A stretch of DNA of 64,000 bases from UBA8401 sp041665525 (GTDB lineage Bacteria > Bacteroidota > Ignavibacteria > UBA10030 > UBA8401). Below, in pieces: positions 1-8,411 of this stretch. The position numbers were made by a program, and so were the translations under genes. Numbering within the stretch: the stretch's first letter is position 1; each line of letters opens with the position of its first letter. The notes beneath the pieces are model-generated. The model saw only the letters and a program-made list of their open reading frames with translations. It did no database searches and had not been told where the DNA came from. Location of the stretch: assembly GCA_041665525.1 (NCBI GenBank), contig JBAYIS010000013.1, forward strand, positions 25,177-89,176, given 5' to 3'.

Positions 1-500
1 ATTTCATGGTGAAAGATGCGTTAGGGCGGACCTGGCAGCTCGGCACTGTCCAAATCGATTATGTCATGCCGGACCGTTTCGATTTGGAATACACAGGCAG
101 CGACGGATTAAAACATCGTCCGGTGATTATCCACCGCGCTCCTTTCGGATCGCTCGAACGGTTTATTGGCGTTTTAATTGAGCATTATGCCGGAGACTTT
201 CCGTTATGGCTTGCACCGGTCCAGGCAGTAGTATTGCCAATAACGGACGCGCAAAGTGAGTATGCGGAACAGGTTGTTGCGAAAATGACCGAGGCGGGAT
301 TAAGAGTGGAAGTCGACACAAGGAACGAGAAGATCGGGTATAAGATTCGCGAGCATGAAGTGAAAAAAGTCCCTTATATGCTGGTAGTAGGCGAAAAGGA
401 AAAGGCGGTAAATTCCGTCTCCCTCCGGCAGCATAAAAAGGGAGATATTGGAGTGCTTTCTGTGGATGAAGTAATACAGAAATTATTGCAAGAAAATTAG
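1..500 (+). CDS. thrS: threonyl-tRNA synthetase, C-terminal part (truncated by window edge)
   Basis: This is the end of threonyl-tRNA synthetase, which charges tRNA-Thr with threonine in the cytoplasm. The frame is already open at base 3, so the gene begins before the window. The visible 160 or so residues hold the end of the class II catalytic core (RPVIIHRAPFGSLERFIGVL, with the motif 3 arginine) and the complete anticodon-binding domain (from FPLWLAPVQ to the end, including KVPYMLVVGEKE). The next gene is infC, the same thrS-infC-rpmI-rplT-pheST order found in many bacteria. Nothing looks damaged. Identification is secure; only the length cannot be judged. Confidence 0.93.
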   Translation, partial: FMVKDALGRTWQLGTVQIDYVMPDRFDLEYTGSDGLKHRPVIIHRAPFGSLERFIGVLIEHYAGDFPLWLAPVQAVVLPITDAQSEYAEQVVAKMTEAGLRVEVDTRNEKIGYKIREHEVKKVPYMLVVGEKEKAVNSVSLRQHKKGDIGVLSVDEVIQKLLQEN

Positions 501-528
501 TATATTCCGTTACTATTCTATCAACATC

Positions 529-544
529 AGGAGAAATTCTTATT
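529..544 (+). promoter_or_regulatory. Shine-Dalgarno AGGAG and AUU start codon of infC
   Basis: AGGAG lies at 529-533, eight bases before ATT at 542-544. No ATG, GTG or TTG stands at this distance, and the ATT frame continues as KEKRPRINEEIRGDVI, the conserved N-terminus of IF-3. An AUU start is the known means by which E. coli infC autoregulates: IF-3 itself rejects non-canonical starts. Confidence 0.8.
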
Positions 545-1114
545 AAAGAAAAACGACCTCGTATCAATGAAGAAATCCGCGGAGATGTTATTCGCGTGAT
601 TGAAGACGGCGGCGGACAAGTCGGCGTCATGTCCCCACGCGAAGCGCTTGCTATTGCAGTGCAGCGGGGAAAGGATCTTATTGAAGTAGTTCCGAATGCA
701 AATCCTCCGGTCTGTAAGATCATGGATTTCGGAAAGTTCAAATATGAGATTCAGAAAAAAGAGAAGCTGCAGAAAAAGCATCAGCATGTATCGCAGCTGA
801 AGGAATTGCGGTTTCACCCCAATACCGACACGCATGATTTTGAGTTTAAGACAAAACATGCGATTAAATTCCTGGAAGAGGGAGATAAGGTAAAGGCGAC
901 GGTGATCTTTAAAGGACGGGAAGTTGCGTATAAGGAGCAGGGAGAAGAGTTGCTGGGTCGGCTGACGGAAAAATTAGCAATGTACTCCAAGGTGGACCAA
1001 CCGGCAAAGATGGAAGGGCGGTTCATGATTATGATCTTCACGCCGGATAAAACGGCAAAAGCAAGGGTGGAAAAGAATAAACAGGAACAGGAAAAAGCAC
1101 AAGTACAATCATAA
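542..1114 (+). CDS. infC: translation initiation factor IF-3
   Basis: IF-3 binds the 30S subunit, keeps it apart from 50S and proofreads initiator tRNA and start codon. The product is 190 residues: the N-domain (KEKRPRINEEIRG, then VMSPREALAIA), a lysine-rich linker (IQKKEKLQKKHQ) and the C-domain (KELRFHPNTDTHDFEFK, KVKATVIFKGREVAYKEQG). I place the start at ATT 542 because it has AGGAG upstream and restores the conserved N-terminus. A later GTG at 596 would delete about 18 conserved residues. The gene sits between thrS and rpmI, as expected. The AUU start predicts negative autoregulation by IF-3. Confidence 0.93.
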   Translation: MKEKRPRINEEIRGDVIRVIEDGGGQVGVMSPREALAIAVQRGKDLIEVVPNANPPVCKIMDFGKFKYEIQKKEKLQKKHQHVSQLKELRFHPNTDTHDFEFKTKHAIKFLEEGDKVKATVIFKGREVAYKEQGEELLGRLTEKLAMYSKVDQPAKMEGRFMIMIFTPDKTAKARVEKNKQEQEKAQVQS

Positions 1115-1129
1115 ACTAAGGTTAACGGT

Positions 1130-1321
1130 ATGCCAAAAATGAAATCGCACCGTGGTGCGCGGAAGACGTTTACAACAACGGCAACAGGTAAAGTTAAACG
1201 CCGCAAGATGAACCGCAGCCATATTTTGACCAGCAAAACAACCAAACGGAAGCGCGGATTAAGAAAACCGGGATTGGTGTCAAAAGCGGATACAAAGAAG
1301 ATTAAAATGTTGTTAGTGTAA
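1130..1321 (+). CDS. rpmI: 50S ribosomal protein L35
   Basis: A 63-residue very basic protein that begins MPKMKSHRGARKTF, the standard start of bacterial L35, and contains the GKVKRRKMNRSHIL stretch. It is part of the large ribosomal subunit. It starts 15 bases after infC and is followed by rplT, the usual operon in which L20 or IF-3 control expression. Length is normal. Confidence 0.97.
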   Translation: MPKMKSHRGARKTFTTTATGKVKRRKMNRSHILTSKTTKRKRGLRKPGLVSKADTKKIKMLLV

Positions 1322-1366
1322 GTAATTCACCGTTTCATTCATTCATCATCAAGGAGAAGAGCAACT

Positions 1367-1714
1367 ATGCCTCGTTCGCAAAATAAGGTTGCCTCCCATC
1401 GCCGCCGCAAGCGCATTTTAGCGCAAGCGAAAGGTTACTGGGGTGCGAGAAGTAAACTGATCACCATCGCGAAGCATCACTTGGATAAAGGGATGCAGTA
1501 TGCATACCGTGATCGCAAAGCAAAAAAACGAACGTACCGTCAATTGTGGATAGCGCGCATCAACGCAGCCGCACGGCTTCACGGTACGACCTATTCAAAA
1601 CTCATCGCCGGATTGAACAAGAAAGAGGTCAACATCAACCGAAAGGTGTTGGCAGAACTCGCAGTACACAATCCCGAAGCATTTACAGAGATTGTAAACT
1701 TTGTTAAAGCGTAA
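1367..1714 (+). CDS. rplT: 50S ribosomal protein L20
   Basis: A 115-residue basic protein beginning MPRSQNKVASHRRRKRIL, with the conserved AKGYWGARSKL and YAYRDRKAKKRTYRQLW segments of L20, a primary binder of 23S rRNA needed for 50S assembly. AGGAG (about 1352) precedes the ATG. It closes the infC-rpmI-rplT unit and is followed by a hairpin terminator. Length is normal for the family. Confidence 0.97.
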   Translation: MPRSQNKVASHRRRKRILAQAKGYWGARSKLITIAKHHLDKGMQYAYRDRKAKKRTYRQLWIARINAAARLHGTTYSKLIAGLNKKEVNINRKVLAELAVHNPEAFTEIVNFVKA

Positions 1715-1717
1715 TTC

Positions 1718-1769
1718 AAAAAAACTTCCCATCACTGGTTCACATTGAACAGCGGTGGGGAGTTTTTTA
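1718..1769 (+). terminator. hairpin terminator between rplT and pheS
   Basis: AAAAAACTTCCCATCACTG at 1719-1737 can pair with CAGCGGTGGGGAGTTTTTT at 1750-1768 around a 12-base loop, using a few G-U pairs, and the descending arm ends in a T run. It fits a rho-independent terminator for the ribosomal protein unit. Because pheS begins only about 20 bases later with no room for a separate promoter, it probably acts as a leaky terminator or attenuator. Confidence 0.75.
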
Positions 1770-1789
1770 TTTTATCGAAACGGTGACAC

Positions 1790-2803
1790 ATGCTTGATCA
1801 AAAAATCAACGAACTGCAAGCAGAAATTGACCTCCGCTTGCCGCAGATTACATCAACAGAAGAGCTGGAAAAATTCCGCATCGAATTCCTCGCCCGAAGC
1901 GGCAAACTGGCCGGGCTCTACGAAGAACTCAAAACTGTCTCCAAGGAACAGAAACCTCTGTTCGGTCAAAAGATCAATGCATTAAAACAATCGACGGAAA
2001 CCCGTTTTGAATCGTTGAAGAGTTCAATCCTCTCTTCTGCGGATCGGCAAGCATTGGATGTCGATATCACGCTTCCGGGACGAATGATCCCGAAAGGATC
2101 CCGACATCCCATTACCTTAACGATGGAAGAAATGAAGAACATCTTCGTTTCGATGGGATTCGGTATTGTTTACGGACCTGAAATTGAAGATGACTATCAT
2201 AACTTTGAAGCGCTGAATTTTGCTGCAAACCATCCTGCCAGAGACATGCAGGATACCTTTTTCGTGAAGGATGACATCGTATTGCGGACGCATACTACAC
2301 CTGTTCAAATTCGAACGATGAAGAGCAGGCCATTGCCGATTCGCGTGATTATGCCTGGCCGGGTATACCGTAATGAAGCGGTCAGCAGCAGAAGCAATTA
2401 TTTTTTCCATCAGGTGGACGGACTCTATGTTGATAAGCATGTCACTTTCGCAGATCTGAAGGGGACATTGGTAACATTCGCAAAAAATTTCTACGGGAAT
2501 GATATAAAATACCGGTTCCGCCCAAGCTATTTTCCTTTTACCGAACCGAGCTTGGAAATGGATATCACATGTTTTCTATGCAAAGGGAAAGGTTGCCGAA
2601 TCTGCAAACATACTGGCTGGCTGGAGGTTTTGGGCGCCGGAATGGTCCATCCGAACGTGTTAAGGAATTGTGGACATAATCCAGAGCAGGTCTCCGGATA
2701 TGCCTTCGGGATGGGAGTTGACCGCATCTCACTCTTGCGATACGGAATTGACGACATACGGATCTTCTTTGAGAATGATATCCGATTTCTAAATCAGTTT
2801 TAG
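1790..2803 (+). CDS. pheS: phenylalanyl-tRNA synthetase alpha subunit
   Basis: The catalytic alpha chain of the alpha2-beta2 enzyme that attaches phenylalanine to tRNA-Phe. It has 337 residues: an N-terminal coiled coil (about 1-85) that binds tRNA, then the class II core with HPITLTMEEM, FEALNFAANHPARDMQDTF, RTHTTPVQIRTM, GRVYRNE and the motif 3 region GFAFGMGVDRISLLRYG-like near the end. A four-cysteine stretch around residues 264-275 (CFLCKGKGCRICKHTGW) is found in many bacterial PheS proteins and may hold zinc. pheT follows after 10 bases. Confidence 0.96.
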   Translation: MLDQKINELQAEIDLRLPQITSTEELEKFRIEFLARSGKLAGLYEELKTVSKEQKPLFGQKINALKQSTETRFESLKSSILSSADRQALDVDITLPGRMIPKGSRHPITLTMEEMKNIFVSMGFGIVYGPEIEDDYHNFEALNFAANHPARDMQDTFFVKDDIVLRTHTTPVQIRTMKSRPLPIRVIMPGRVYRNEAVSSRSNYFFHQVDGLYVDKHVTFADLKGTLVTFAKNFYGNDIKYRFRPSYFPFTEPSLEMDITCFLCKGKGCRICKHTGWLEVLGAGMVHPNVLRNCGHNPEQVSGYAFGMGVDRISLLRYGIDDIRIFFENDIRFLNQF

Positions 2804-2813
2804 TGAAACTTCT

Positions 2814-5246
2814 ATGCGTATAAGTTATAATTGGTTACGACGATACATTGATCTTAAAACGAGCCCCGAAGAACTCTCTTTGAAACTGACAAGCCTTGGT
2901 CTTGAAGTTGAAGCGGTGGATTACTTAGGGAAAGAGCTGGAAGGATTTGTCATAGGTGAAGTCCTGGATGTTCAAAAACATCAGAACGCTGACAGGTTGA
3001 AGGTCTGTCAAGTTCGTGTTCATAAGAAGCAAGAGCCGCTCCAGATAGTGTGCGGTGCGCCAAATGTCTCTACAGGACAAAAAGTGATAATTGGACTTAT
3101 AGGTGCTACTGTTCCTCACGATCAACATGACCCTTCAGGAAAACCATTTGTTCTGGCTAAAGTCGCAATTCGCGGAATTGAATCATCCGGAATGATCTGT
3201 TCTGCAAAAGAATTAGGAATTGGAGAAGATGGGGCCGGCATTATGGTCCTGGATAGTAAGGCAGAAGTGGGGACACCGTTGGCAGAGTATATGGGGTTGA
3301 ATGATGTGGCGTTCGAGATTGGAATAACGCCGAACCGGCCGGACTGTCTGAATCACATCGGAGTCGCAAGGGATCTGGCGGCATCATACGGCAAAAAATA
3401 TACATTGCCATCAGTAATATTGCGTGAAAACAAAAAAGATCCGGTCAGTAAACTCGCAACGGTAAAAGTTGAAAATACAATTGACTGCCCGAGATATACT
3501 GCCCGCATTATTCGCAATGTGAAAGTGCAGGAATCTCCCGCATGGTTGAAACAACTTCTAACCTCTGCTGGTTTACGTCCTATCAACAATGTAGTCGATG
3601 TCACGAATTTTGTCATGCTGGAATACGGTCAACCGTTGCATGCATTCGATTATGATAATCTTGCACAGCATACGATTGTTGTTAAAAGCGCTGCAAAAGG
3701 AGAAAAATTCACAACACTGGACGGAAAGAATCATACATTGAACGGCTCCGAATTGATGATCTGCGACGGGGGGAAATCCGTGGCGATCGGAGGTGTGATG
3801 GGAGGGATGAATTCGGAAATTTCCAGCGGGACCTCGACGGTGCTGCTGGAATCAGCATATTTTTCTCCCACCAGCGTTCGAAAGACGGCAAAAAAACTCG
3901 GCATCAGTACCGATGCATCGTTCCGCTTTGAACGTGGCATCGATCCGAACATTACTGCAGATGCATCGGCCCGCGCAGCATCGCTCATCGCAGAACTTTC
4001 GGAGGGAACGATCGCTTCCGGCATCATAGATGTTTATCCCAAAAAGATTGAGAACAAAAAAATAATTCTGCGGACGGATCGGGTGAATACAATGTTGGGA
4101 ACGACATTGACATCATCTCAGATCAAAAAGTTTATTGTTTCAATTGGCATACACGTCTCCTCGGGAAAAGTGAAAGGAACATTTGTTTGTTCGATCCCGA
4201 CATTCCGTCCTGATCTCGAACAGGAGATCGATCTCATAGAAGAGGTTGCGCGTCTGTACGGATACGACAATATTGAGAATAAGACTTCCAGCGAAGTGAT
4301 GTTCAGTAAACCGGATCAAAAAGAACAACGGACGAATTCAATCCGGAAATGGTGCGAATCAAATGGATTGAATGAGATCATGACGAATAGTTTGATCGAC
4401 CGACAGACCGCACAATTATTCGGAAAGGATCTCGTTGCTGTTCGAAATCCTTTGAGTGTTGAACTGGAGATTTTACGGCCCTCTTTGTTTTCAACAATGC
4501 TTCAGACTGTGGCATTCAATTACAATCATGGAGCATCCCGGGTTCATTGTTTTGAAATTGGAAATATCTTTTCCACTGACGATTCACCAGCGAAAAATTA
4601 TGTCCAAGGATATGCAGAAAAGAACATGATTGGTATTTGCATTTCAGGTACTGCGCATGCTCTTTCCTGGCATGAAAAGCAGAGAAATGTTGACATTTTT
4701 GACCTAAAAGGTCTTGTTTTGTCGCTCCTGAACGGTATCGGTCTTGACAATAGCAATTTAATTTATTACAATGCACCAAGTTCTTTAACTGAAATGACGA
4801 TAGGTGTTGAAATCAATGGTACTTATGTCGGTTCCATTGGAAAGTGCCCTTCAAATTTGTTAAAGAAATTCAAAATTGAACAAGATGTATATTTTGCTGA
4901 ATTGGATGTAGAAGCAATCGTTGCATTCGATACTGCAAAAAAATATAAGCCTTTCTCTAAATTCCCGACTGTCGTACGCGATGTTGCATTCATTGTCGGA
5001 AAAGAAACACCGGTCGGGGATATAGAGCATGTGATCCGGACAATCGGAAGCAGCACTATTACCGCAGTAACGTTGTTCGATCTATTTGAAGGGAAAACAC
5101 TTGGTGAAGGAAAGAAGAGTATCGCCTTTTCCATCAGTTTGAATTCGATAGACAAAACATTGACCGAAGCGGAAATTGATTCCGTCGTTTCTTCAGTAAC
5201 AGGTGCAGTAATTAAAAAATTTGGCGCAACTTTGCGAAGCATGTAA
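2814..5246 (+). CDS. pheT: phenylalanyl-tRNA synthetase beta subunit
   Basis: Beta chain of the phenylalanyl-tRNA synthetase, 810 residues, a normal length. In order: the N-terminal MRISYNWLRRYIDL segment, an EMAP/OB-type tRNA-binding domain (about 40-150), the B3/B4 editing domain that clears Tyr-tRNA-Phe, the B5 domain, a catalytic-like domain (PTFRPDLEQEIDLIEEVARL begins it) and a C-terminal ferredoxin-fold anticodon-binding domain (KFPTVVRDVAF). It follows pheS and its stop codon directly abuts the next gene, so those two are probably translationally coupled. Confidence 0.96.
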   Translation: MRISYNWLRRYIDLKTSPEELSLKLTSLGLEVEAVDYLGKELEGFVIGEVLDVQKHQNADRLKVCQVRVHKKQEPLQIVCGAPNVSTGQKVIIGLIGATVPHDQHDPSGKPFVLAKVAIRGIESSGMICSAKELGIGEDGAGIMVLDSKAEVGTPLAEYMGLNDVAFEIGITPNRPDCLNHIGVARDLAASYGKKYTLPSVILRENKKDPVSKLATVKVENTIDCPRYTARIIRNVKVQESPAWLKQLLTSAGLRPINNVVDVTNFVMLEYGQPLHAFDYDNLAQHTIVVKSAAKGEKFTTLDGKNHTLNGSELMICDGGKSVAIGGVMGGMNSEISSGTSTVLLESAYFSPTSVRKTAKKLGISTDASFRFERGIDPNITADASARAASLIAELSEGTIASGIIDVYPKKIENKKIILRTDRVNTMLGTTLTSSQIKKFIVSIGIHVSSGKVKGTFVCSIPTFRPDLEQEIDLIEEVARLYGYDNIENKTSSEVMFSKPDQKEQRTNSIRKWCESNGLNEIMTNSLIDRQTAQLFGKDLVAVRNPLSVELEILRPSLFSTMLQTVAFNYNHGASRVHCFEIGNIFSTDDSPAKNYVQGYAEKNMIGICISGTAHALSWHEKQRNVDIFDLKGLVLSLLNGIGLDNSNLIYYNAPSSLTEMTIGVEINGTYVGSIGKCPSNLLKKFKIEQDVYFAELDVEAIVAFDTAKKYKPFSKFPTVVRDVAFIVGKETPVGDIEHVIRTIGSSTITAVTLFDLFEGKTLGEGKKSIAFSISLNSIDKTLTEAEIDSVVSSVTGAVIKKFGATLRSM

Positions 5247-5600
5247 ATGGTGGACCAGAACATAGATCAACAATCGACAGATGCAGTTCACAGCGTTGAA
5301 AATGCGCTTTCGTCTCTTTGGGATAAAGCCCGGGAAGCTTCGCTGCTGATCTCAACGCTTCGTGAGGAGAAAAAGCACCTTATAAAAAAGATCGAAGAGT
5401 TGGAGGAAGAGGTCAACCAGGTTAAATCACTGACCACCCATCAACAGACTCAGATTGAGCAACTGCGCCAGGACCTTGAGTCCGATACCTTCCAGAAGAA
5501 CGGAAGTATTGCATTGGAACAGGACGAGAAGAGAATTTTGCAACAGAAAATCCGGAACAGTATCTCCAAATTAGATCAATACTTAACACCAGAAAAGTAA
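5247..5600 (+). CDS. small coiled-coil protein, ZapB-like
   Basis: A 117-residue charged protein whose ATG immediately follows the pheT stop. Residues 30-115 are almost all heptad-like coiled coil rich in E, K, Q and L (for example LREEKKHLIKKIEELEEEV); no catalytic motif or membrane segment is present. The next gene is zapA. In other bacteria the coiled-coil protein ZapB works with ZapA at the FtsZ ring, so a divisome role is a reasonable inference from position and shape, but sequence similarity of coiled coils is weak evidence. I would call it a conserved coiled-coil protein. Confidence 0.75.
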   Translation: MVDQNIDQQSTDAVHSVENALSSLWDKAREASLLISTLREEKKHLIKKIEELEEEVNQVKSLTTHQQTQIEQLRQDLESDTFQKNGSIALEQDEKRILQQKIRNSISKLDQYLTPEK

Positions 5601-5643
5601 GTTTTTTTCGGCTGACAGAAACTCACTTTTTAATTTACGACCT

Positions 5644-5937
5644 ATGGACAGAAAAAGCGTACGTGTAAAAATATTCGGATCCGAATATCCTCTTCGCGGA
5701 GAAAGCGAGGAATTCACGAAAAAGGTTGCTAACCATGTGGATGCGATGATCACCAGCGTTCACGATAAGATTCCGGAGCAGCCGCCGCTGACCATTTCCG
5801 TCCTTGCTGCGCTGAACATTACCGAAGACCTTTATAAAGAAAAAGAAAAGGGTTCACATCTCGTATCATCATTGGAATATGAATTATCGAAAATAACGAA
5901 TTATCTTGATACGAGCATCAACAGCACAGAATCGTAA
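5644..5937 (+). CDS. zapA: cell division protein ZapA
   Basis: A 97-residue protein with the ZapA pattern: an N-terminal beta strand region (KSVRVKIFGSEYPLRGES), VANHVDAMITSV, then LTISVLAALNITEDLYKEKE and a C-terminal helix for dimerisation. ZapA cross-links FtsZ filaments at the division site. It lies downstream of the coiled-coil gene and upstream of a structured RNA and rny, an arrangement I know from Bacteroidota. Length matches the family. Confidence 0.9.
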   Translation: MDRKSVRVKIFGSEYPLRGESEEFTKKVANHVDAMITSVHDKIPEQPPLTISVLAALNITEDLYKEKEKGSHLVSSLEYELSKITNYLDTSINSTES

Positions 5938-5967
5938 CGTAAAAAGGAGAATACATAAACCGTCTCA

Positions 5968-6214
5968 GTTTCCGCACTGTCAGCCGCAGACAATATAAAT
6001 AAAGAACCTATAGTTTTATTTATAGGGAGCGTCGCTCATAAACGTAATATTACAGGCCTCAATCAAGCGCACGCTTGATCGTGCAAAAGCCTTCGGGTTG
6101 TCCGCCTCGCGCAGACTAGCACACAGTGGAAGTAAGAAACGATTTGGCAGCCCCCACCGTGTTAAGAAAGAGGGTTCTTTCTACACTTGTCTGCAGTCGA
6201 AGTGCGGATTTTTT
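5968..6214 (+). ncRNA. ssrS: probable 6S RNA
   Basis: The 296-base gap between zapA and rny can fold into one long rod. CCGCACT (5972-5978) pairs with AGTGCGG (6201-6207), GCAGACAA (5986-5993) pairs with TTGTCTGC (6187-6194), and a T run follows directly (6209-6214), which would terminate the transcript. Inside are a CCTATA/TATAGG hairpin followed by GGGAGCG, an apical TCAAGCG/CGCTTGA hairpin, and a CACAGTGG/CCACCGTG hairpin. The length near 245 bases, the closed long stem and the position after zapA fit 6S RNA, which binds sigma-70 RNA polymerase. The identification rests on structure and context; a covariance search was not possible. Confidence 0.7.
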
Positions 6215-6233
6215 ATTTTAAATCGGAGATATC

Positions 6234-7793
6234 ATGGATATTCAATTACTGCTTCTCGGTGCCGGTGTGACCGTGATAGCGTTCTTTGCAGGATGGGTTA
6301 TCAATAATTCCATCGGGAAGAACAAGGTCTCCACCGCTGAAGAGAATGCAAAAAAAATATTAGCGGATGCGGAACGCGATGCTGCGGCCATTCAGAAAGA
6401 AAAACTCCTAGAAGTGAAGGATGAATGGTATAAGAAAAAGCACGAATTCGAAAACGAAGCGAATCAAAAAAGAAACAAGCTTCAATCGTACGAAAAACAG
6501 CTGGACGCACGCGAAGAGAACATCGACCGCAAGGTAGAGCTTCTTAACAAGAAAGAAAAAGAAGTCCAGGTGCAGCAGAAGCAGAATGAGGTTAAATCAG
6601 CGGACTTGTCGCAAAAGCTCTCCGACGTAGACAAAATGATCGCTGAAGAAAACACGCGGTTGGAGCGGGCTTCCGGCATGTCCAGAGATGAAGCCAGGAA
6701 ACTTCTGCTGGATAATCTGATCGATTCGGTTAAAACGGAAGCGTCCCAGACTCTGAAAGATATCAGAGATAAGGTGAAAGAGGAAGCAAAAAGGGAAGCC
6801 CAAAAAGTGATCGTTCAAGCGATCCAGCGCTCTGCTGCAGACCACGCCGTAGAAACTACCGTCAGTGTTTTGCAGATACAGGGAGATGAAATGAAAGGGC
6901 GGATCATTGGCCGGGAAGGGAGAAATATCCGCGCTTTTGAAGCTGCGACCGGGGTAGATGTCATAGTAGATGACACGCCAGAAGCTGTTATCCTATCAGG
7001 ATTTGATGCCTTTCGTCGTGAGGTTGCTCGAGTATCATTGGAACGTCTGATCGCAGACGGTAGAATTCATCCAGCCCGCATCGAAGAGGTTGTAGAAAAA
7101 GTGAAGGCAGAATTGGAAGAGGAAGTGTTGCGCGTCGGAGAAAATACCCTGCTGGAAGTTGGTTTGCCGGGTGCGCATAGTGAGATCATCAAACACATTG
7201 GAAAGATGAAATATCGGACCAGTTACGGTCAAAATCTGTTGCAACACAGTATTGAGGTAGCATACCTCTGCGGAGTAATGGCGGCAGAACTTGGTATCGA
7301 TGTGAATTTGGCAAAACGAGCAGGACTTCTCCATGATATTGGAAAAACCGCCGATCGCAGTGTCGAAGGTCCGCACGCAATCATCGGATTGGAAATGACC
7401 AGGAAATATAATGAGAATGCCATTGTGGTGAATGCTGTCGGTGCGCACCATGACGACATTCCTATGGAACATCCTATCGCGGCACTGGTGCAAGCGGCGG
7501 ATTCCATTAGTGGTGCGCGTCCCGGTGCGCGGCGAGAATCGGTGGAAGGTTATGCAAAACGGCTGGAGAAGTTGGAAGAGATTGCAAAATCCTTCAAAGG
7601 TGTGCAGGCAACGTATGCAATTCAAGCAGGCCGCGAGATTCGCGTGATTGTGGAACACGATAAAGTGGATGATGCCCAAGCCGATCAATTGGCTCACGAT
7701 ATCGCACGGAAGATCCAACAAGAAATGGAATATCCCGGACAAATTAAAGTTGTCGTTATCAGGGAAGTACGTTCTGTATCGTTTGCTAAATAA
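6234..7793 (+). CDS. rny: ribonuclease Y
   Basis: Membrane-anchored endoribonuclease that starts mRNA decay. The 519 residues show one N-terminal membrane helix (about 3-24, LLLLGAGVTVIAFFAGWVI), a long coiled coil (about 35-205), a KH RNA-binding domain (GRIIGREGRNIRAFEAATG) and an HD hydrolase domain with the metal-binding LLHDIGK and GAHHDD motifs. A GGAG sits nine bases before the ATG at 6234. The upstream RNA terminator separates it from zapA, so rny may use its own promoter or read-through. Confidence 0.96.
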   Translation: MDIQLLLLGAGVTVIAFFAGWVINNSIGKNKVSTAEENAKKILADAERDAAAIQKEKLLEVKDEWYKKKHEFENEANQKRNKLQSYEKQLDAREENIDRKVELLNKKEKEVQVQQKQNEVKSADLSQKLSDVDKMIAEENTRLERASGMSRDEARKLLLDNLIDSVKTEASQTLKDIRDKVKEEAKREAQKVIVQAIQRSAADHAVETTVSVLQIQGDEMKGRIIGREGRNIRAFEAATGVDVIVDDTPEAVILSGFDAFRREVARVSLERLIADGRIHPARIEEVVEKVKAELEEEVLRVGENTLLEVGLPGAHSEIIKHIGKMKYRTSYGQNLLQHSIEVAYLCGVMAAELGIDVNLAKRAGLLHDIGKTADRSVEGPHAIIGLEMTRKYNENAIVVNAVGAHHDDIPMEHPIAALVQAADSISGARPGARRESVEGYAKRLEKLEEIAKSFKGVQATYAIQAGREIRVIVEHDKVDDAQADQLAHDIARKIQQEMEYPGQIKVVVIREVRSVSFAK

Positions 7794-7802
7794 TCATCTT
7801 CT

Positions 7803-8411
7803 ATGATCTTTATAGGAATCACCGGTGGAATTGGCAGCGGAAAATCTACCGTCTGTTCTTTATTCTCCGAAAAAGGTTTACCGGTCTTTGCTGCAGACAG
7901 TGTTGCCAGGGAAGTCTCCGAAACGACAGCGTTGCCGGAGATTATCCGCGAATTCGGAATGGGTATTGTCGATGCATCGAATCGGTTGGACCGGAAAAAA
8001 CTCGCCTCGATTGTCTTTCAGGATGAACAACAACTGCTGAAACTCAATTCTCTTATTCATCCCAAGGTTTTCGAAGTATTTCGGCAGTGGAAACAACAGA
8101 ATTTCGACGGGAAAAAATTTGCACTTGTGGAAGCGGCACTGATGTTCGAATCCGGTATGTTCGAAATGATGGATTATGTTCTCGCAGTTGTTGCTGATGA
8201 GCAGATCCGGATCGATCGTGTCATCGCGCGCGATGGATCATCTGCCGAACAAGTGACCGGAAGGATGAAACATCAACTCTCGAACGAAGTGATGCTCGAA
8301 CTGTCCGACTTCCAAATTCAAAATAACGGAACACTGAAGGATCTTGAAACGAAGATAGGATTCTTTACACTTCTCTTCTCTACATTAACTCAACGAAAAG
8401 ATACGGAATGA
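7803..8411 (+). CDS. coaE: dephospho-CoA kinase
   Basis: Last enzyme of coenzyme A synthesis: it phosphorylates the 3'-hydroxyl of dephospho-CoA with ATP. The 202 residues start with the P-loop GITGGIGSGKST (residues 5-16) and include ADSVAREV, LIHPKVF and ALMFESGM, typical of CoaE. Its end overlaps the start of the aminotransferase by four bases. Length is normal. Confidence 0.93.
   Translation: MIFIGITGGIGSGKSTVCSLFSEKGLPVFAADSVAREVSETTALPEIIREFGMGIVDASNRLDRKKLASIVFQDEQQLLKLNSLIHPKVFEVFRQWKQQNFDGKKFALVEAALMFESGMFEMMDYVLAVVADEQIRIDRVIARDGSSAEQVTGRMKHQLSNEVMLELSDFQIQNNGTLKDLETKIGFFTLLFSTLTQRKDTE

Noticed and set aside
5943..5949. AAAGGAG, a strong Shine-Dalgarno-like sequence after zapA
   Set aside because: No start codon follows within a usable distance, so it marks no gene; it may be chance in an A-rich spacer.
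6098..6307. 69-codon open frame between zapA and rny
   Set aside because: It lies across the structured RNA and the start of rny, lacks a Shine-Dalgarno sequence and has cysteine- and arginine-rich random-looking composition.
7035..7742. 235-codon antisense open frame opposite rny
   Set aside because: The plus strand encodes the conserved KH and HD domains of RNase Y; the antisense product has no recognisable motif and is a by-product of codon use.
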